Source: an uncultured Armatimonadota bacterium (GTDB lineage Bacteria > Armatimonadota > Fimbriimonadia > Fimbriimonadales > Fimbriimonadaceae). Taken from it: DNA of 64,000 nt. The position numbers were made by a program, and so were the translations under genes. Shown here in pieces: positions 39,077-50,530 of the stretch. How positions within the stretch are numbered: the first letter of the stretch is position 1; each line of letters starts with the position of its first letter. The notes under the pieces were generated by a model that saw only the letters and a program-made list of their open reading frames with translations, ran no database searches and was not told where the DNA came from. The stretch covers positions 1 through 64,000 of the forward strand of contig CAIVDU010000038.1 of assembly GCA_903904815.1 (NCBI GenBank), in the 5' to 3' direction.

Positions 39077-39682
39077 CTAACCCAGCAACTTCTTAAGACC
39101 GTGGTTGTATCGATGCAGGAAGCTCAGAATCTGCTCCGTTCTACGACCTACGTGCACCTTACTAACGTTGCTTAAGAGCAACGTGGCCAAACCGTCGGGT
39201 TCGCCTTGGGAACCGATTCGGTTAATCACCACATAGTCCTCCCCCAGATCCTTGACGAATCCGCTCGGACCGTAGTCGTTCCCGTCTACCAGATGAACGA
39301 TGTGATTGTTCTCCTGCGCCTGACTGAGAATCGCGTGAAGCCCCAACTTCCCTCCCCGAGGCCGTTCGGTAAAGTCCTTATCGAACAAGGAGTCGCGGTA
39401 CTCGTATAGCAGTTCCAATTTCTTGATGTAAGCGTTCGCTACATCAACCCGCATGACGTCTTCCATGCGCAGCACTCGTCGACCATCGGGTTCACCTTTC
39501 GGCGTCAAGCAAAGGAGAACGATTTCATTGGGATCTGCGTGCTCAACGAAGCCAACTTCGTAAGCCTGGTAATCCTCTGCGTCTGCATAGACTGCGACGG
39601 CATTGGAGGCCGTTTGTGCCTCGTGGAGCGTCTGAAGGAAACGAGCGATGCCGTTGCTGCTGGCCACGTAATATGCTGACAT
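39077..39682 (-). CDS. Hypothetical protein with an internal duplication
   Basis: A 201-residue protein of no recognised family. Two segments resemble each other: VGFVEHADPNEIVLLCLTPK then GEPDGRRVLRMEDVMRVDV (about 43-80), and SGFVKDLGEDYVVINRIGSQ then GEPDGLATLLLSNVSKVHV (about 139-178). Each looks like a small beta-barrel unit with a GEPDG turn, somewhat like Sm/Hfq-like barrels; that likeness is only an impression. It is soluble, convergent with hspR over a 4-base gap, and has no ribosome site upstream of ATG 39682. Confidence 0.7.
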   Translation of the reverse strand: MSAYYVASSNGIARFLQTLHEAQTASNAVAVYADAEDYQAYEVGFVEHADPNEIVLLCLTPKGEPDGRRVLRMEDVMRVDVANAYIKKLELLYEYRDSLFDKDFTERPRGGKLGLHAILSQAQENNHIVHLVDGNDYGPSGFVKDLGEDYVVINRIGSQGEPDGLATLLLSNVSKVHVGRRTEQILSFLHRYNHGLKKLLG

Positions 39683-39937
39683 GCAGACAACAACGATGTC
39701 TGCGGGGAGGCAGCCACAAGGCCCAAATCTTAGGGCAAAAAGTGGAAGACCCGCGGTGAGACCTGCCTAGACAAATCCTAAAGGAAAGTCACTTTCCGAA
39801 TCACATTCTGTTTCGGGAGCGGCCTCGACATCGGATGGTTCGAAAGCTTGAACAAACCAAGATGGAGCGAGATAGACCGTCAATGAATTCAAATCCACGA
39901 AGAACTATTACGGGAATTCGAGGGGTCTAGAGTTCCC
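39683..39937. other. Intergenic region without a gene
   Basis: Nothing gene-like is seen here. A small hairpin, GGAAAGT-C-ACTTTCC, lies at about 39784. The segment separates the minus-strand gene at 39077-39682 from the rpoC terminator, so it should contain the promoter of the former, but no convincing -35/-10 pair stands out. Confidence 0.5.
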
Positions 39938-39976
39938 TAAAAAAAGAAAGAGGCGAGGGAAACAATCCCTCGCCTC
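39938..39976 (-). terminator. Rho-independent terminator of rpoBC
   Basis: On the minus strand, an 11-base perfect stem (GAGGCGAGGGA with its complement) and a 5-base loop are followed by a T-rich run (TTTCTTTTTTT). It begins 24 bases after the rpoC stop. Confidence 0.9.
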
Positions 39977-40000
39977 GATTCTTAACGCGTGAACCTACAA

Positions 40001-43000
40001 CTAAACGTCGAGATTCAGATCGTCCTCTTCCGCAGCCATATCGGCAAGCGACGGGAACGCCAGAGTGCTGAGTGCATCTTCCAGTTCTCGATCGTCCGCC
40101 TCTACCAACGCAGTAAGCGACTGCTCAGCCCATGACGGGCCTCGCTGAACGTCTACAGCCACGTCTCGGTACTGCTTTACACCGGTACCTGCCGGGATGA
40201 GTCGTCCTATGATGACGTTCTCCTTCAGACCGATCAGCTGGTCCTTCTTTCCTCGGACCGCCGCTTCCGTCAAGACTCGAGTCGTCTTTTGGAACGACGC
40301 GGCCGAGAGGAAGGAGTCGGTGGCAAGAGACGCTTCGGTGATACCGAGCAAGATCCACGTTGCCGTGGCCTCCTTCGGATCTCTCTCAACGTTCTCTCCG
40401 GTGATCGGATCGACGTACTTGATCTTTCTACCGCTTGCTTGTGCCTGACGCACCAGATCGTTCGCTCGCTGATAGGTGAAGCGGTCCACGATCTGGCCCG
40501 GGAGGAATGGGGTGTCACCCGGTTCCTTGACCTGTCGCTTTCGCAGCATCTGTCGGATGATGACTTCGATGTGCTTGTCGTTAATGTCGACGCCTTGGCT
40601 CTTGTAAACGCTCTGCAGGTTCTCGACAAAGTAGTCGTAAACCGCGTTTGCGCCAGCAAGTTCCAGAACCTCGTGCGGATCTCGAGGACCTTCGGTGAGC
40701 GGGTCTCCCTTGATGACCTTACTGCCTCGTGAGACAGGCAGCTTTCCAAGAGGTGGCACCAGGATCGGATAGAAAATGTTGACCTTCTCGACTTCCGCCT
40801 TTCGGAGGATAGCCAGAGTTGCCGTGATCATCTTCTGTCCAACGACCTTCTGGAGACCGTTCTCGTACTCGCCATTGGCGTTCTGAGACCAGTGCTGTAC
40901 GTCTCCGATGTAGGCGTCCTTGATAGGTCCCGTAACCGGAACGGTGGCTTCCACAATAACCCATCGACCGAAGCTTGATTCGCGAATGTCGCGAACCACG
41001 CCGGTGACCGGACAAATGATCGCCTTACCACGTGGCTGTCGTCGTGCTTCGAAGATTTCTTCGACGCGGACGATACCACTGGATTCACCCGTCCAAGAGT
41101 AGAAGAAGGTCTTTCGAGATCTCTCCCACAGCTTCTTGGAATCGCTATCTGCCTTATCGGCGGCCTTTTGGGCAGCCTTGGTCTGTCGCTCCGTTCGTCG
41201 CTTGACCTTCGGATCAGCCGAGTCGACTTCTGCAACCGGCTGAATCGTGAGTGGCGCCGAGTCCTTGTTCTGGAAGAACGACTTGACGATTCCTTCCTGA
41301 GTCTCAAGAAGCTTCGTCGGGTCGAACGCCTTCATGTCGGTGTCCGTCGCCGTTGCGAAGTCCTCCATGAACTGTCGGATGAACTTACCGGTCTTATACT
41401 GGTTCGTTCGAGCGATGGTCGCAGATCCAGCAACACCTCCCGTATGGAAGGTACGCATCGTAAGCTGCGTTCCAGGCTCACCGATGGACTGGGCAGCGAT
41501 GATGCCGACCGCAACTCCCACTTCTACGAGCTTGCTCGTAGAAAGGTCAGTTCCGTAGCATCGAGAGCAGATACCCTGGACCAGTTCGCAAGTCAGCGGA
41601 GATCGAATGACCACGCTGAGATAGCCGTGCTCATCGGCCTCAAAACCGTAACCTCGATAACGATCAGCAATCGCCTGTCGCTCATCTTCGGTCGTGGCGG
41701 CCCCATACTCGGCAACGAATCGGTTCTCAACAGCGGCAATCTTCTTGGCGTTGTCTCGAGTGATCGTCTCCTGATAGGTAGCAAGAATCTCTCCGGTTTC
41801 GGGATCGCTGATCGTAGCCAACGATACTCGTCCAAAGATTCGGTCGGTGATCGGCTCAATCGCCTCACCCTGTTCGACGATTCGGTGGGCGAGGATGCCT
41901 TCCGAGGTACCGCAGTCGAGCGCCTTGACGATCACGTCCTGAGCAACGTCGCAAAGACGTCGAGTCAGGTAGCCGGCGTCTGCAGTTCGCAGAGCGGTGT
42001 CTGCAAGACCCTTACGAGCTCCGTGAGTCGTTACGAAGTACTCCAACATGTTCAGTCCCTTGTGGAAGGAACTCTTAACCGGAAGCTCGTAGATAACTTC
42101 GTTGAACTGGTTGAACATGAGTCCGCGCATTCCAGCAAGCTGAGCAAGCTGTTTGATCGAACCACGAGCGCCAGAGACCGTAACGATGCTGAGCGGGTTG
42201 AGCTGTTTAAGACCGGCGACGATCTCGTTTCCGATCTCGTTGTACGTATCCGTCCAGAGCTTAACCAGCGTCTGCGTCATCTCGTTATAGGTAAGCATTC
42301 CTCGACGGAACTGCTGAGTGATTTTTGTGGAGCGATCGTCCGCTTCCTTGATCATCTCCTCACGTCGAGCAGGCGGGTCCATGTCGGTAATCGCAACCGA
42401 GAGACCGTATCGCGTAGCCCACTTGAAGCCCATATCCTTCATGTCGTCGAGGAGCTTGATCGTTGCTCCCACGCCGGCACGTCGGTGCACGGTGAGAATC
42501 ATTTCAGACAGCTGTTTCTTGTTGAGTTCAACATGAAGGAACTCGTCTGAATTCTTCAACGGATAAGGAAGGATCGTGTTCAATACGAGCTGGCCAGGAG
42601 TGGCCTTCGTGATGAACGTCTCGAATTCCTGATCAAGCTGGACGAGCTCTTCGAACTCGTCGCCTTCCTCGCCAACCGTGATCTGCTTCTTGTACTCGAC
42701 CCCAGTAAGCTGGTCGCGATAGTCGATCTCGGAATCAGGGCGGAAGACAGGACGCGTCAAACGAACGCGAACCGGGTCGTTGACGATAATTCTCTGCTGC
42801 TTAATAGGGGTATCGAGAGCTGCGATGACTTCATCAGGGTTGGCATACAGCTTTGGAGCCGGATTGTTAGCCGGATCTTCCGCATGCAGTCGCTCCTGCT
42901 CGTTCAGTCGATCTCGAGCTTCGACGGCCACGAACGTAAGCGCGTAATTGCCGAGAATGATGTCCTGTACAGGTGCACAGGTCGGTCGTCCGTCAGCCGG

Positions 43001-44728
43001 GGAGAACAGATTCTGCGTGGACAGCATCAAGACTCGGGCTTCAGCCTGAGCTTGGGTACTGAGCGGAATGTGCACAGCCATCTGGTCGCCGTCGAAGTCC
43101 GCGTTATAAGCGTTACAAACGAGCGGGTGGACCTGAATCGCCTTACCGTCCACAAGGATCGGCTCGAAAGCCTGGATACCGAGTCGGTGCAGGGTAGGCG
43201 CACGGTTCAGGAGGATCGGGTGCTCTTTGATCACCTCTTCCAGTCCGTCCCATACCGCCGGGTGCATCCGGTCGATCATCCGCTTAGCTGTCTTGATGTT
43301 CTGGGTGATCTTCTTCTCAACCAGAGACTTCATGACGAACGGTTTGAACAACTCAAGAGCCATTTCCTTCGGCAAACCTGCTTGGTGGAGCTTGAGGTGC
43401 GGGCCAACGACGATAACCGATCGTCCAGAGTAGTCAACACGCTTTCCGAGCAGGTTCTTTCGGAAGCGCCCCTCTTTACCCTTGAGCATGTCGCTGAGCG
43501 ACTTCAGAGGTCGAGAGTTCGAGCCAACGACCGGGCGGGCGCGGCGGCCGTTATCGATAAGCGCGTCTACTGCTTCCTGAAGAAGTCGCTTTTCGTGGTT
43601 GATGATCGATTCCGGCGCGTGAATCTCGATGATCTTCTTCAACCGGTTATTTCGGTTGATGATGCGTCGGTACAGATCGTTCAAGTCGGATGTGGCGAAT
43701 CGACCACCATCCAGCTGAACCATCGGTCGAAGTTCGGGCGAGATGACCGGAACGATATCCAGGATCATCCACTCAGGTCGACTTCTGGACGAGATCAGAG
43801 CTTCGGTGACTTCCAGTCGCTTAATCGCTCGAGCGCGACGCTGACTGGTCGTCATGATGATTTCTTGTCTCATCTCTCGAGCAAGTCGCTCAAGGTCGAC
43901 TCGAATTAGAAGCTCCTTGATCGCTTCGGCGCCGATGTTGGCGCGCACGAGCGAACGAAGGTCTCGACCCAGTCGGTTTCCGACGCTGTCAAGCAGCTTG
44001 GATACTGCGCGGTACTTGTCTTCGTCGATGAGCTGGTTTCGCTCAAGCTTGCCAAGAATGTCCACGGCAAGATCGAGGTCCTTCAGTCGATCGTCGGCAT
44101 CGCGATACTCTGCCTTGATACGATCGTTGACGGCCTTAGCCCGCTCTCGAGCGTAAATCTCGTCGTATTCTTCTCGGTTGCTATTGAGGTCGTTGGCAAA
44201 TCGAGTCAGCGACTCTTCTTCCAACTCGCGCATCTGCATCTGCAGACCGGCTTTCTCAGTCTCGACAGCCACTCGAATAGCGGGAAGTGCCTCGGCAATC
44301 TTCTCGGTCTCGATATCGATAATGATGAAGCTCGCGAAGTAAATTACCTTCTCAAGCAGTCGAGGGGAGATGTCCAGGATCAGAGAAAGCGGGGACGGAA
44401 CACCCTTGAGGTACCAAATGTGGCAGACCGGAGCGGCCAACTCAACGTGACCCATCCTTTCTCGCCGAACCTTGCTTCGGGTGACTTCTACGCCGCATCG
44501 TTCGCAAACGATGCCCTTGTATTTGATCTTCTTATAACGACCGCAAGAGCACTCCCAGTCCTTTACAGGACCGAAAATTCGCTCGCAAAAAAGACCGTCG
44601 CGTTCTGGTTTGAACGTACGGTAATTGATGGTCTCGGGCTTTTTAACTTCGCCGTGAGACCAGCTCATGATATCGTCGCTGGACGCGATCCCGATTCTGA
44701 TCTTGTCGAACAAGCTGACGTCTGCCAT
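40001..44728 (-). CDS. rpoC: RNA polymerase beta' subunit
   Basis: A 1575-residue beta' subunit. The N-terminal zinc site [20 protein letters not shown] is near residues 60-80. The catalytic [12 protein letters not shown] gives Asp544, Asp546 and Asp548. The second zinc cluster region (CSRCYGTDL with upstream and downstream cysteines) is present in the second half. A Lys/Ala-rich charged linker (about residues 1170-1200) follows. It is longer than the E. coli protein, mostly through lineage-specific insertion in the C-terminal half. It lies downstream of rpoB with a 142-base gap that holds a strong hairpin. Confidence 0.99.
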   Translation of the reverse strand: MADVSLFDKIRIGIASSDDIMSWSHGEVKKPETINYRTFKPERDGLFCERIFGPVKDWECSCGRYKKIKYKGIVCERCGVEVTRSKVRRERMGHVELAAPVCHIWYLKGVPSPLSLILDISPRLLEKVIYFASFIIIDIETEKIAEALPAIRVAVETEKAGLQMQMRELEEESLTRFANDLNSNREEYDEIYARERAKAVNDRIKAEYRDADDRLKDLDLAVDILGKLERNQLIDEDKYRAVSKLLDSVGNRLGRDLRSLVRANIGAEAIKELLIRVDLERLAREMRQEIIMTTSQRRARAIKRLEVTEALISSRSRPEWMILDIVPVISPELRPMVQLDGGRFATSDLNDLYRRIINRNNRLKKIIEIHAPESIINHEKRLLQEAVDALIDNGRRARPVVGSNSRPLKSLSDMLKGKEGRFRKNLLGKRVDYSGRSVIVVGPHLKLHQAGLPKEMALELFKPFVMKSLVEKKITQNIKTAKRMIDRMHPAVWDGLEEVIKEHPILLNRAPTLHRLGIQAFEPILVDGKAIQVHPLVCNAYNADFDGDQMAVHIPLSTQAQAEARVLMLSTQNLFSPADGRPTCAPVQDIILGNYALTFVAVEARDRLNEQERLHAEDPANNPAPKLYANPDEVIAALDTPIKQQRIIVNDPVRVRLTRPVFRPDSEIDYRDQLTGVEYKKQITVGEEGDEFEELVQLDQEFETFITKATPGQLVLNTILPYPLKNSDEFLHVELNKKQLSEMILTVHRRAGVGATIKLLDDMKDMGFKWATRYGLSVAITDMDPPARREEMIKEADDRSTKITQQFRRGMLTYNEMTQTLVKLWTDTYNEIGNEIVAGLKQLNPLSIVTVSGARGSIKQLAQLAGMRGLMFNQFNEVIYELPVKSSFHKGLNMLEYFVTTHGARKGLADTALRTADAGYLTRRLCDVAQDVIVKALDCGTSEGILAHRIVEQGEAIEPITDRIFGRVSLATISDPETGEILATYQETITRDNAKKIAAVENRFVAEYGAATTEDERQAIADRYRGYGFEADEHGYLSVVIRSPLTCELVQGICSRCYGTDLSTSKLVEVGVAVGIIAAQSIGEPGTQLTMRTFHTGGVAGSATIARTNQYKTGKFIRQFMEDFATATDTDMKAFDPTKLLETQEGIVKSFFQNKDSAPLTIQPVAEVDSADPKVKRRTERQTKAAQKAADKADSDSKKLWERSRKTFFYSWTGESSGIVRVEEIFEARRQPRGKAIICPVTGVVRDIRESSFGRWVIVEATVPVTGPIKDAYIGDVQHWSQNANGEYENGLQKVVGQKMITATLAILRKAEVEKVNIFYPILVPPLGKLPVSRGSKVIKGDPLTEGPRDPHEVLELAGANAVYDYFVENLQSVYKSQGVDINDKHIEVIIRQMLRKRQVKEPGDTPFLPGQIVDRFTYQRANDLVRQAQASGRKIKYVDPITGENVERDPKEATATWILLGITEASLATDSFLSAASFQKTTRVLTEAAVRGKKDQLIGLKENVIIGRLIPAGTGVKQYRDVAVDVQRGPSWAEQSLTALVEADDRELEDALSTLAFPSLADMAAEEDDLNLDV

Positions 44729-44812
44729 ATAGCTCTTTCTTATCTCCTAAAACCCCAGGGGCACTTCCTGGAGCCGTTACCAAGGCTGAAAATGATGTAG
44801 CGTGGTGGATGG

Positions 44813-44853
44813 CTTAGGGCCTTGAATCTGATACCAAGATTCAAAGCCCTAAG
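44813..44853 (-). other. Strong hairpin between rpoB and rpoC
   Basis: CTTAGGGC and TTGAATCT pair with AGATTCAA and GCCCTAAG around a short loop, with a single mismatch between the two stem blocks. It lies 18 bases after the rpoB stop. No T-run follows, so it is more likely an RNA-processing or mRNA-stability hairpin than a terminator. The region otherwise carries only the rpoC leader. Confidence 0.65.
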
Positions 44854-44870
44854 ACCGAACACCTTACCCG

Positions 44871-47800
44871 TTAGTTGAAGAATCCGACCGAGCGTGCGAG
44901 GCGCATATCATCGCCTCCGCTGAGCTCATCCAGATCCTTAAGTGGCAGTTCCTTGTTGGCGGCGTCTTCGACGGCGACCTTAAGGCAGAGAGACCGAAGC
45001 TCATTCACGAGAATCTTGAACGACTCTGGAATACCGGGCTCGGCAAGAGTTTCGCCCTTGACGATGCTCTCGTAAGCCTTGACACGACCCATGACGTCGT
45101 CCGATTTGATCGTAAGGAGTTCCTGGAGGGTGTACGCCGCACCGTAAGCTTCAAGCGCCCACACTTCCATTTCTCCAAATCGCTGTCCACCGAACTGAGC
45201 TTTACCTCCGAGAGGCTGCTGCGTCACGAGCGAGTATGGTCCGATCGATCTCGCGTGGATCTTCTCGTCCGCCAAGTGCTCGAGTTTAAGCATGTAGATC
45301 ATGCCAACCGTGATCGGGTTTGGAACCGTTTCTCCCGTCAGACCGTCTCGAATCTCGCTCTTACAGGAGTGAGGCTCGATGCCAGCTCGCGTAAACACGT
45401 TCTTCTCGATCTGCGAGATGATCGCCTTGTAGATTGAATCGTCTGCCGCAAACGGCTCTTCTCCAATCTCGTCCTCGATGATCTCAGGCTCCCAAGTCTC
45501 AAAGTTCACTTCTGCGAGTTCGCCAAGCGACTTCACAGGAGGAGCTCCGACAATTCGGGAAACTCGCTCAAGCCCATTCACTCCCAACAGTCGAAGCCGG
45601 GCTTCTACCGTATTGAGCAGCTCATCGAACAAGTCGGTCTTTGAGAACCGAATGTCGAGGTTCAGCTCGGTGTTCATGTACGCTTGCAGCGCTTGACTTC
45701 GCATATGGTTCGCCAGGCGATCCATCTCGAAGAGAATCTCAGTCTCAGTCGCGCCTTCGAACGCTGGGCACTTGTATTCGATTCCAAGGTGCTTTCCAAC
45801 GTAGCCAAGGTGGGTCTCAAGAATCTGACCGATGTTCATTCGGCTCGGAACACCAAGTGGGTTCAGAACGATGTCCACCGGAGTACCGTCGGCCAGGAAC
45901 GGCATGTCTTCCGCGGCGAGAACCTTGGAGATAACACCCTTGTTACCGTGGCGTCCGGCCATCTTGTCACCGACCATCAGCTTTCGCTTCTGGGCTACGT
46001 AGACCTGAACCGTCATGTTGGTGCCGGCCGGCAACTCGTCTCCAGGAATCTGAAGCAGAGGCTCATCGGTGCGGTCGCACACGAGTCGCTCGCGCTTCTT
46101 GCTCTCCTTGTAGACGTAGTTGATGCTCGGGCTGAGGTACTTGTATCGACTGAAGACTTTGACGTCTACGATCGTTCCCTTTTCACCGTGTGGCAGTCGA
46201 AGTGAGACGTCTCGGGTTTCTTCTGCCTTCTTACCGAAGATCGCAATGATCAGTCGCTCTTCAGCGGTCATTTCAACCTGACCCTTAGGAGCAACCTTTC
46301 CGACCAGAATGTCTTCCGGTCGAACTTCGGCGCCGATGCGAATGATTCCGTTCTCGTCGAGGTCCTTCAGGGCCTCTTCGCCAACGTTCGGGATGTCGCG
46401 GGTGATTTCTTCAGGTCCAAGCTTCGTGTCCACCGCTTCACTCTCGTGTCGCTCGATGTGGATCGACGTATAAACATCGTCCTTGACCATTCGCTCAGAA
46501 ATGAGGATCGCGTCTTCGTAGTTGTAACCGTTCCACGGCATAAACGCGACGAGCACGTTCTTTCCGAGAGCCAATTCGCCGCCGTCGGTGCAGGCGCCGT
46601 CTGCAAGGGCATCGCCCTTGAGTACGCGCTGGCCCAGGCCGACGACTGGTCGGTGGGTGAAACAGGTCGACTTATTGCTCTGCACCATGTGCATAAGCTC
46701 ATATTTGTCGAGCGTTCCTTCATCGGTTCGGACACGAATCTCAAGACTCGTGACGTACTCGACGAAACCAGCCCGGTGAGCGATGACCGCAGCGCCGGAG
46801 TCGACAGCTGCAACTCGCTCGTAGCCGGTACCAACCAACGGCTTTTCAGACCGTAGGCAAGGAACCGCCTGGCGTTGCATGTTGGCGCCCATAAGAGCAC
46901 GGTTCGCGTCGTCGTTCTCAAGGAACGGAATCAACGCAGTGGCTACCGAGATGATCTGGACCGGAGAAACGTCCATGAAGTCGATGCGATCGCGAGTAAC
47001 CGTCGGATAGCTTGCGCCACCCACGTCTCCACCAGCGCAACGGACCTGAACGCGCTCGTTCACGATCATGCCAGTGCTATCCGTCTCAACGTCAGCGGGA
47101 GCAACGAGCTGACCCGTCTCTTCCTGAGCCGTCATGTACAGAATTTCTTCGGTAACGACACCCTTGGTGACCCGACGGTACGGCGTCATGATGAAGCCGA
47201 ATTCGTCCACGCGGGCGTGTGCCGTGAGCTGTGAGATAAGACCGATGTTCGGACCTTCTGGCGTTTCAATCGGACAGATTCGACCGTAGTGAGATCGGTG
47301 AACGTCGCGAACTTCGAGCTTGGCACTCGTTCGCTGAAGTCCACCAGGTCCAAGAGACGAAAGACGTCGCTTGTTCGTGATCTCGGACAATGGGTTCGTC
47401 TGATCCATGAACGTCGACAGCTGGTTCGAGCTGAAGAAGCTCTTGATGGAAGCACTTACCGGCTTGACCGACAAGATGATTCCCGGCAGGAGGTTCTCTT
47501 GATCCGTGGAAGTCATTCGCTCTCGAGCGACCTTCTCCATTCGGACGAAACCGAGTCGGAGCTGGCTCTGGAGAAGCTCTCCGACGCTGCGGACGCGCTT
47601 GTTCTTCAAGTCGTCAATGTCGTCTCGTTCCGCTTCGCGCTGAACGTACGGCAACATTGCTTGCAGAATCGCGGCAAGATCCACGGAGGTCAAGTTTCGA
47701 GTATCGAGAGGAACGTCTATTCGCAGCTTCTGGTTTAGGAAGCGGCGACCAACCTTTCCGAGATCGTATCGCTTGACATCGAAGAATAGACCGTAAACCA

Positions 47801-48887
47801 GTTGCTTTGCGGCCTCTTCATTCGCGGCTTCACCTGGGCGAAGTCGCTTGTAAATGTCGAGAAGAGCCTCGCGAGCATTGGTTGTGGGATCTGCGTCAAG
47901 AGTCGACTCGACCAACCCAAGAATATCGAGAACCTTGATTGAGGCCAGATTGAGCGACTCAATCTTTTTGGCTGTTTCTCGCTCAATTTTCTCGCCGCTT
48001 CGGATGATCAACTCTTCGCCGTCGAGCACGTCCTGAAGGACTCGCTTACCGGTCAGGGCATCGGCATCTGGCGCCTCAAGGACGACCTCGTTGCTGAACG
48101 CCTTCAAAATATCTTCGTTGGTTCCGAGCGGAGTCTCCACCAGGGATGTCCTGAGCTTGACTTCGTCTGACAGGCCAGCGATATCGTCCGCCGTCAAAAC
48201 CTTGCCGGCTTCGAGGAGAACCTCACCGGTTTCGGTATCAACGATCGATTCAATGATTCGCTTGCCAATCGCGTTGCCGAGTTGGAACTTCTGGCGACCG
48301 CGACCCTTTTCAAAGTAGTAAAGCGCCTTCATCAACTGAGTGAGAGGCAACTTTTTGGTCTGGCTGATCTGGGTACGAACCACCAGGTTCGCATCAGACT
48401 CAACTTCAAGCCAAGGTCCTTCGCTGGGAATCACTCGAGCCGAGACGACGACCTGCATCGAACTGTCCACACCCTCTTCAAAGTAGAGGCCTGGGGATCG
48501 ACTGAGCTGACTGACGATGACTCGCTCTCGACCGTTAATGATGAAGGTGCCCTTATCCGTCATTAACGGAAGGTCACCTAGATACACCTCGGATTCGATG
48601 ACTTCGCGATCACGACCACCAAAGCGAACAATCGCCTTGATAGGCGCCTCGAACGTCATGTCGCGATCACGACACTCTTGGATGGAGTACTTGGGTTCAC
48701 CAAGCGTGAAGCTGACGAGCTCTATGTAGTTAGTTTGGGTGAAATCCCAAATGGGGCTAAAGGTTGTGAAAAGTTCTGGGAGCCCCTCTTCCAGAAACCA
48801 CTTGTATGAGTTAAGCTGAAGTTCAATTAGGTTGGGGACCTCTAAGAAGCGGCCAATTCGCTTCGAGGTCGGCTGTATTACTCTCAT
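44871..48887 (-). CDS. rpoB: RNA polymerase beta subunit
   Basis: A 1338-residue beta subunit. The rifampicin region is recognisable as [18 protein letters not shown] and [17 protein letters not shown]. The C-terminal part has [14 protein letters not shown] and [21 protein letters not shown] (in two parts). I chose ATG 48887 because GGAGG lies five bases upstream; the longer frame from 48917 would begin only about four bases after the predicted transcription start and has no ribosome site. A promoter lies at 48920-48948. rplJ/rplL, the usual upstream neighbours, are absent here. Confidence 0.98.
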   Translation of the reverse strand: MRVIQPTSKRIGRFLEVPNLIELQLNSYKWFLEEGLPELFTTFSPIWDFTQTNYIELVSFTLGEPKYSIQECRDRDMTFEAPIKAIVRFGGRDREVIESEVYLGDLPLMTDKGTFIINGRERVIVSQLSRSPGLYFEEGVDSSMQVVVSARVIPSEGPWLEVESDANLVVRTQISQTKKLPLTQLMKALYYFEKGRGRQKFQLGNAIGKRIIESIVDTETGEVLLEAGKVLTADDIAGLSDEVKLRTSLVETPLGTNEDILKAFSNEVVLEAPDADALTGKRVLQDVLDGEELIIRSGEKIERETAKKIESLNLASIKVLDILGLVESTLDADPTTNAREALLDIYKRLRPGEAANEEAAKQLVYGLFFDVKRYDLGKVGRRFLNQKLRIDVPLDTRNLTSVDLAAILQAMLPYVQREAERDDIDDLKNKRVRSVGELLQSQLRLGFVRMEKVARERMTSTDQENLLPGIILSVKPVSASIKSFFSSNQLSTFMDQTNPLSEITNKRRLSSLGPGGLQRTSAKLEVRDVHRSHYGRICPIETPEGPNIGLISQLTAHARVDEFGFIMTPYRRVTKGVVTEEILYMTAQEETGQLVAPADVETDSTGMIVNERVQVRCAGGDVGGASYPTVTRDRIDFMDVSPVQIISVATALIPFLENDDANRALMGANMQRQAVPCLRSEKPLVGTGYERVAAVDSGAAVIAHRAGFVEYVTSLEIRVRTDEGTLDKYELMHMVQSNKSTCFTHRPVVGLGQRVLKGDALADGACTDGGELALGKNVLVAFMPWNGYNYEDAILISERMVKDDVYTSIHIERHESEAVDTKLGPEEITRDIPNVGEEALKDLDENGIIRIGAEVRPEDILVGKVAPKGQVEMTAEERLIIAIFGKKAEETRDVSLRLPHGEKGTIVDVKVFSRYKYLSPSINYVYKESKKRERLVCDRTDEPLLQIPGDELPAGTNMTVQVYVAQKRKLMVGDKMAGRHGNKGVISKVLAAEDMPFLADGTPVDIVLNPLGVPSRMNIGQILETHLGYVGKHLGIEYKCPAFEGATETEILFEMDRLANHMRSQALQAYMNTELNLDIRFSKTDLFDELLNTVEARLRLLGVNGLERVSRIVGAPPVKSLGELAEVNFETWEPEIIEDEIGEEPFAADDSIYKAIISQIEKNVFTRAGIEPHSCKSEIRDGLTGETVPNPITVGMIYMLKLEHLADEKIHARSIGPYSLVTQQPLGGKAQFGGQRFGEMEVWALEAYGAAYTLQELLTIKSDDVMGRVKAYESIVKGETLAEPGIPESFKILVNELRSLCLKVAVEDAANKELPLKDLDELSGGDDMRLARSVGFFN

Positions 48888-48919
48888 CCAAGCCTCCGGA
48901 CGTGTTTGCGCGAACATGC

Positions 48920-48948
48920 ATCGTACCCCGGGCAGTTATTGAAGTCAA
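48920..48948 (-). promoter_or_regulatory. Sigma-70 type promoter of rpoBC
   Basis: On the minus strand TTGACT (48943-48948), a 17-base spacer and TACGAT (48920-48925) fit the vegetative consensus. Transcription would start near 48913, leaving a leader of about 25 bases with the GGAGG site before ATG 48887. Confidence 0.7.
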
Positions 48949-49004
48949 GGCCCAGGAAGGCAGCTCGCGCAATCATTTAGCTTGTCGCAAGTAATTAACG
49001 CTCT

Positions 49005-49280
49005 TTATACACTTAATCGGGTCTGAACGGAATCAACTGGAGGCGTACTCGCCTTTTCATTGCGCAAATTTTCAATCGCGAGTGACTGATGGACGATCAG
49101 TTGCCTCAACTCAGCGATTTCTCGAAGGACGCGTTCGTCAGTCGGTTGGTTCACTTGCCCTTCGCGATAGATCTTGGCCATCTTCTGCTGATGCGAAACG
49201 AGGATTGCAATGATTGGAATCAGCAACGTCATTCCAACGATAATTACTGCAACCAAATTGTCTTGGGTTCCTGGGGGCAT
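49005..49280 (-). CDS. Small membrane protein, paralogue 1 of 3
   Basis: A 91-residue protein with one N-terminal membrane helix (VAVIIVGMTLLIPIIAILVSH), the motif HQQKMAKI, and a coiled-coil C-terminal half (EIAELRQLIVHQSLAIENL). It shares all three features with the next two genes, so a tandem duplication is clear. The plan recalls phage-shock PspB (short helix plus coiled coil), but the sequence is not close enough to say so. It is the last gene of the trio. Confidence 0.75.
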   Translation of the reverse strand: MPPGTQDNLVAVIIVGMTLLIPIIAILVSHQQKMAKIYREGQVNQPTDERVLREIAELRQLIVHQSLAIENLRNEKASTPPVDSVQTRLSV

Positions 49281-49600
49281 CAGTTCACGTTCTCCAGTCG
49301 ACGGCTAATCTCCGAATTGACATTGACCTTGTCGGTTAAATTATCCATCGCAATCGCCTGCTGATGCATCAGAGTCTTGAGATCCGCCAATTCTCTTTTG
49401 ATCGATTCCAACTCGTAGGTCTGTCGCTGATTGTCTCCCTGAGGATTTTCACGCATGATCAGCGCCATCTTTTGTTGATGCTTCACCAGGATCGACACGA
49501 TCGGAATCATCATGATGATGCCCGTCACAAGCACGGGAGCCAAGTCCTCACTGATGCTGCCAATCAGGTTTGCCGAAATCGCACGGAGAAAATCAGTCAA
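49280..49600 (-). CDS. Small membrane protein, paralogue 2 of 3
   Basis: A 106-residue relative of its neighbours: a membrane helix (LVTGIIMMIPIVSILVKHQQ) preceded by a short amphipathic N-terminus, then KMALIMREN and a coiled coil (ELESIKRELADLKTLMHQQAIAMDNL in parts). It starts at TTG 49600, overlapping the upstream paralogue's stop by 4 bases, with a GGGGAG directly before it. It shares HQQAIAxDNL with paralogue 3, so those two are closest. Function unknown. Confidence 0.75.
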   Translation of the reverse strand: MTDFLRAISANLIGSISEDLAPVLVTGIIMMIPIVSILVKHQQKMALIMRENPQGDNQRQTYELESIKRELADLKTLMHQQAIAMDNLTDKVNVNSEISRRLENVN

Positions 49601-49902
49601 CTCCCCACGTTCTCCAGCCTTTGGTTGATATCGGCTGGCGGCGAAAGCCGAGGCGCCAGGTTGTCGATCGCAATCGCCTGTTGGTGCAGCAAGGTCTTTA
49701 CTTCGGCAAGCTCCCGGCGCATAGTCTCTATTTCGTAACCCAGGCGTTGGTCGATCTGCCCTCCCGTTGGTCTCATCAACTCAGCCATTTTTCGCTGATG
49801 GCTTGTCAAGATCGCGACAATCGGGATCATGAAGATAACGATCGGCACGAGGACACCTAACGTTTCGGGTCCTGGAAACTGAGCGAATGGAGGGTGAAAC
49901 AT
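49597..49902 (-). CDS. Small membrane protein, paralogue 3 of 3
   Basis: A 101-residue protein, the first gene of the trio. The membrane helix is LGVLVPIVIFMIPIVAILTSH, followed by HQRKMAELMRPTGG and the coiled coil MRRELAEVKTLLHQQAIAIDNL. A small hairpin (AGACGC with its complement, 49911-49928) lies just before ATG 49902, and a TATACT box is visible upstream. The three may form mixed oligomers at the membrane; this is inference. Confidence 0.75.
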   Translation of the reverse strand: MFHPPFAQFPGPETLGVLVPIVIFMIPIVAILTSHQRKMAELMRPTGGQIDQRLGYEIETMRRELAEVKTLLHQQAIAIDNLAPRLSPPADINQRLENVGS

Positions 49903-49998
49903 TGTTTTGAGACGCCTCTTAGCGTCTTGCCAACAGTATACGAATAGATTTCGTGGGATGCACCCGAATGACCTAGAGCCCGACTCGATCCCCGTATC

Positions 49999-50472
49999 TT
50001 AAGATAGGTTCTGAGCCCAAGGGTTTTCCGGTGTTTTCCAACCTAATTCCCAGGCTGATTCCGCCTCATCGTCTCCTGATTCCATCTCGCGGAAGACAAC
50101 GTGCCGAAGGGCGAGATATTCTTCTGTGGTAAGCCGTCCAAGGTTTTCCGCAATGAAAGAATCCCGCTCGTTCGGGGCCAGCAGCAGGTGATACACGGAC
50201 ATGGGCCTCGAATGCGGTTGAGCCCGGCGGCGATACTCATTAAGCACGTAGGCCGGAATGTAGTAGCGAAATGCTTCCGGGGTTAGCAGCCAGATCGGAT
50301 CCAAAACCTGCTTCAATTCGACCACCTCCTCCCATGTTCGACCTTTAAGGCGGTCGCCACTCGGGTTCGCATAGCGCCCCACCGCATCGGCACGGTAGAG
50401 ATTTCCCTCAGGCGGCACAGGTGTAAATTTAAAAGCGGTCCGAATGGCCTGCTCGATCTCGATCTCAGTCAT
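49999..50472 (-). CDS. Hypothetical protein (157 aa)
   Basis: A soluble protein without signal peptide. It has LTPEAFRYYIPAYVLNEYRRR and YLALRHVVFREME, a pattern I have seen in small uncharacterised families (DUF6714-like), but I cannot be sure. It is acidic at the C-terminus. It lies between hisA and the small membrane proteins and is not overlapped by either. Start ATG 50472. Confidence 0.65.
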   Translation of the reverse strand: MTEIEIEQAIRTAFKFTPVPPEGNLYRADAVGRYANPSGDRLKGRTWEEVVELKQVLDPIWLLTPEAFRYYIPAYVLNEYRRRAQPHSRPMSVYHLLLAPNERDSFIAENLGRLTTEEYLALRHVVFREMESGDDEAESAWELGWKTPENPWAQNLS

Positions 50473-50530
50473 GGGTGCTCCAGTGTGCGACGCGGGGAAC
50501 TCTTGAAGGTTGAGCGTGCCTAGGCACAGA

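Noticed and set aside
41168-42550. Long plus-strand open frame (460 codons) inside rpoC
   Set aside because: It is antisense to a certain rpoC, has no family motif or ribosome site, and its composition mirrors rpoC codon use.
42884-43909. Plus-strand open frame (341 codons) inside rpoC
   Set aside because: Same reason: a shadow of the rpoC reading frame, Arg/Ser/Val-rich without recognisable domains.
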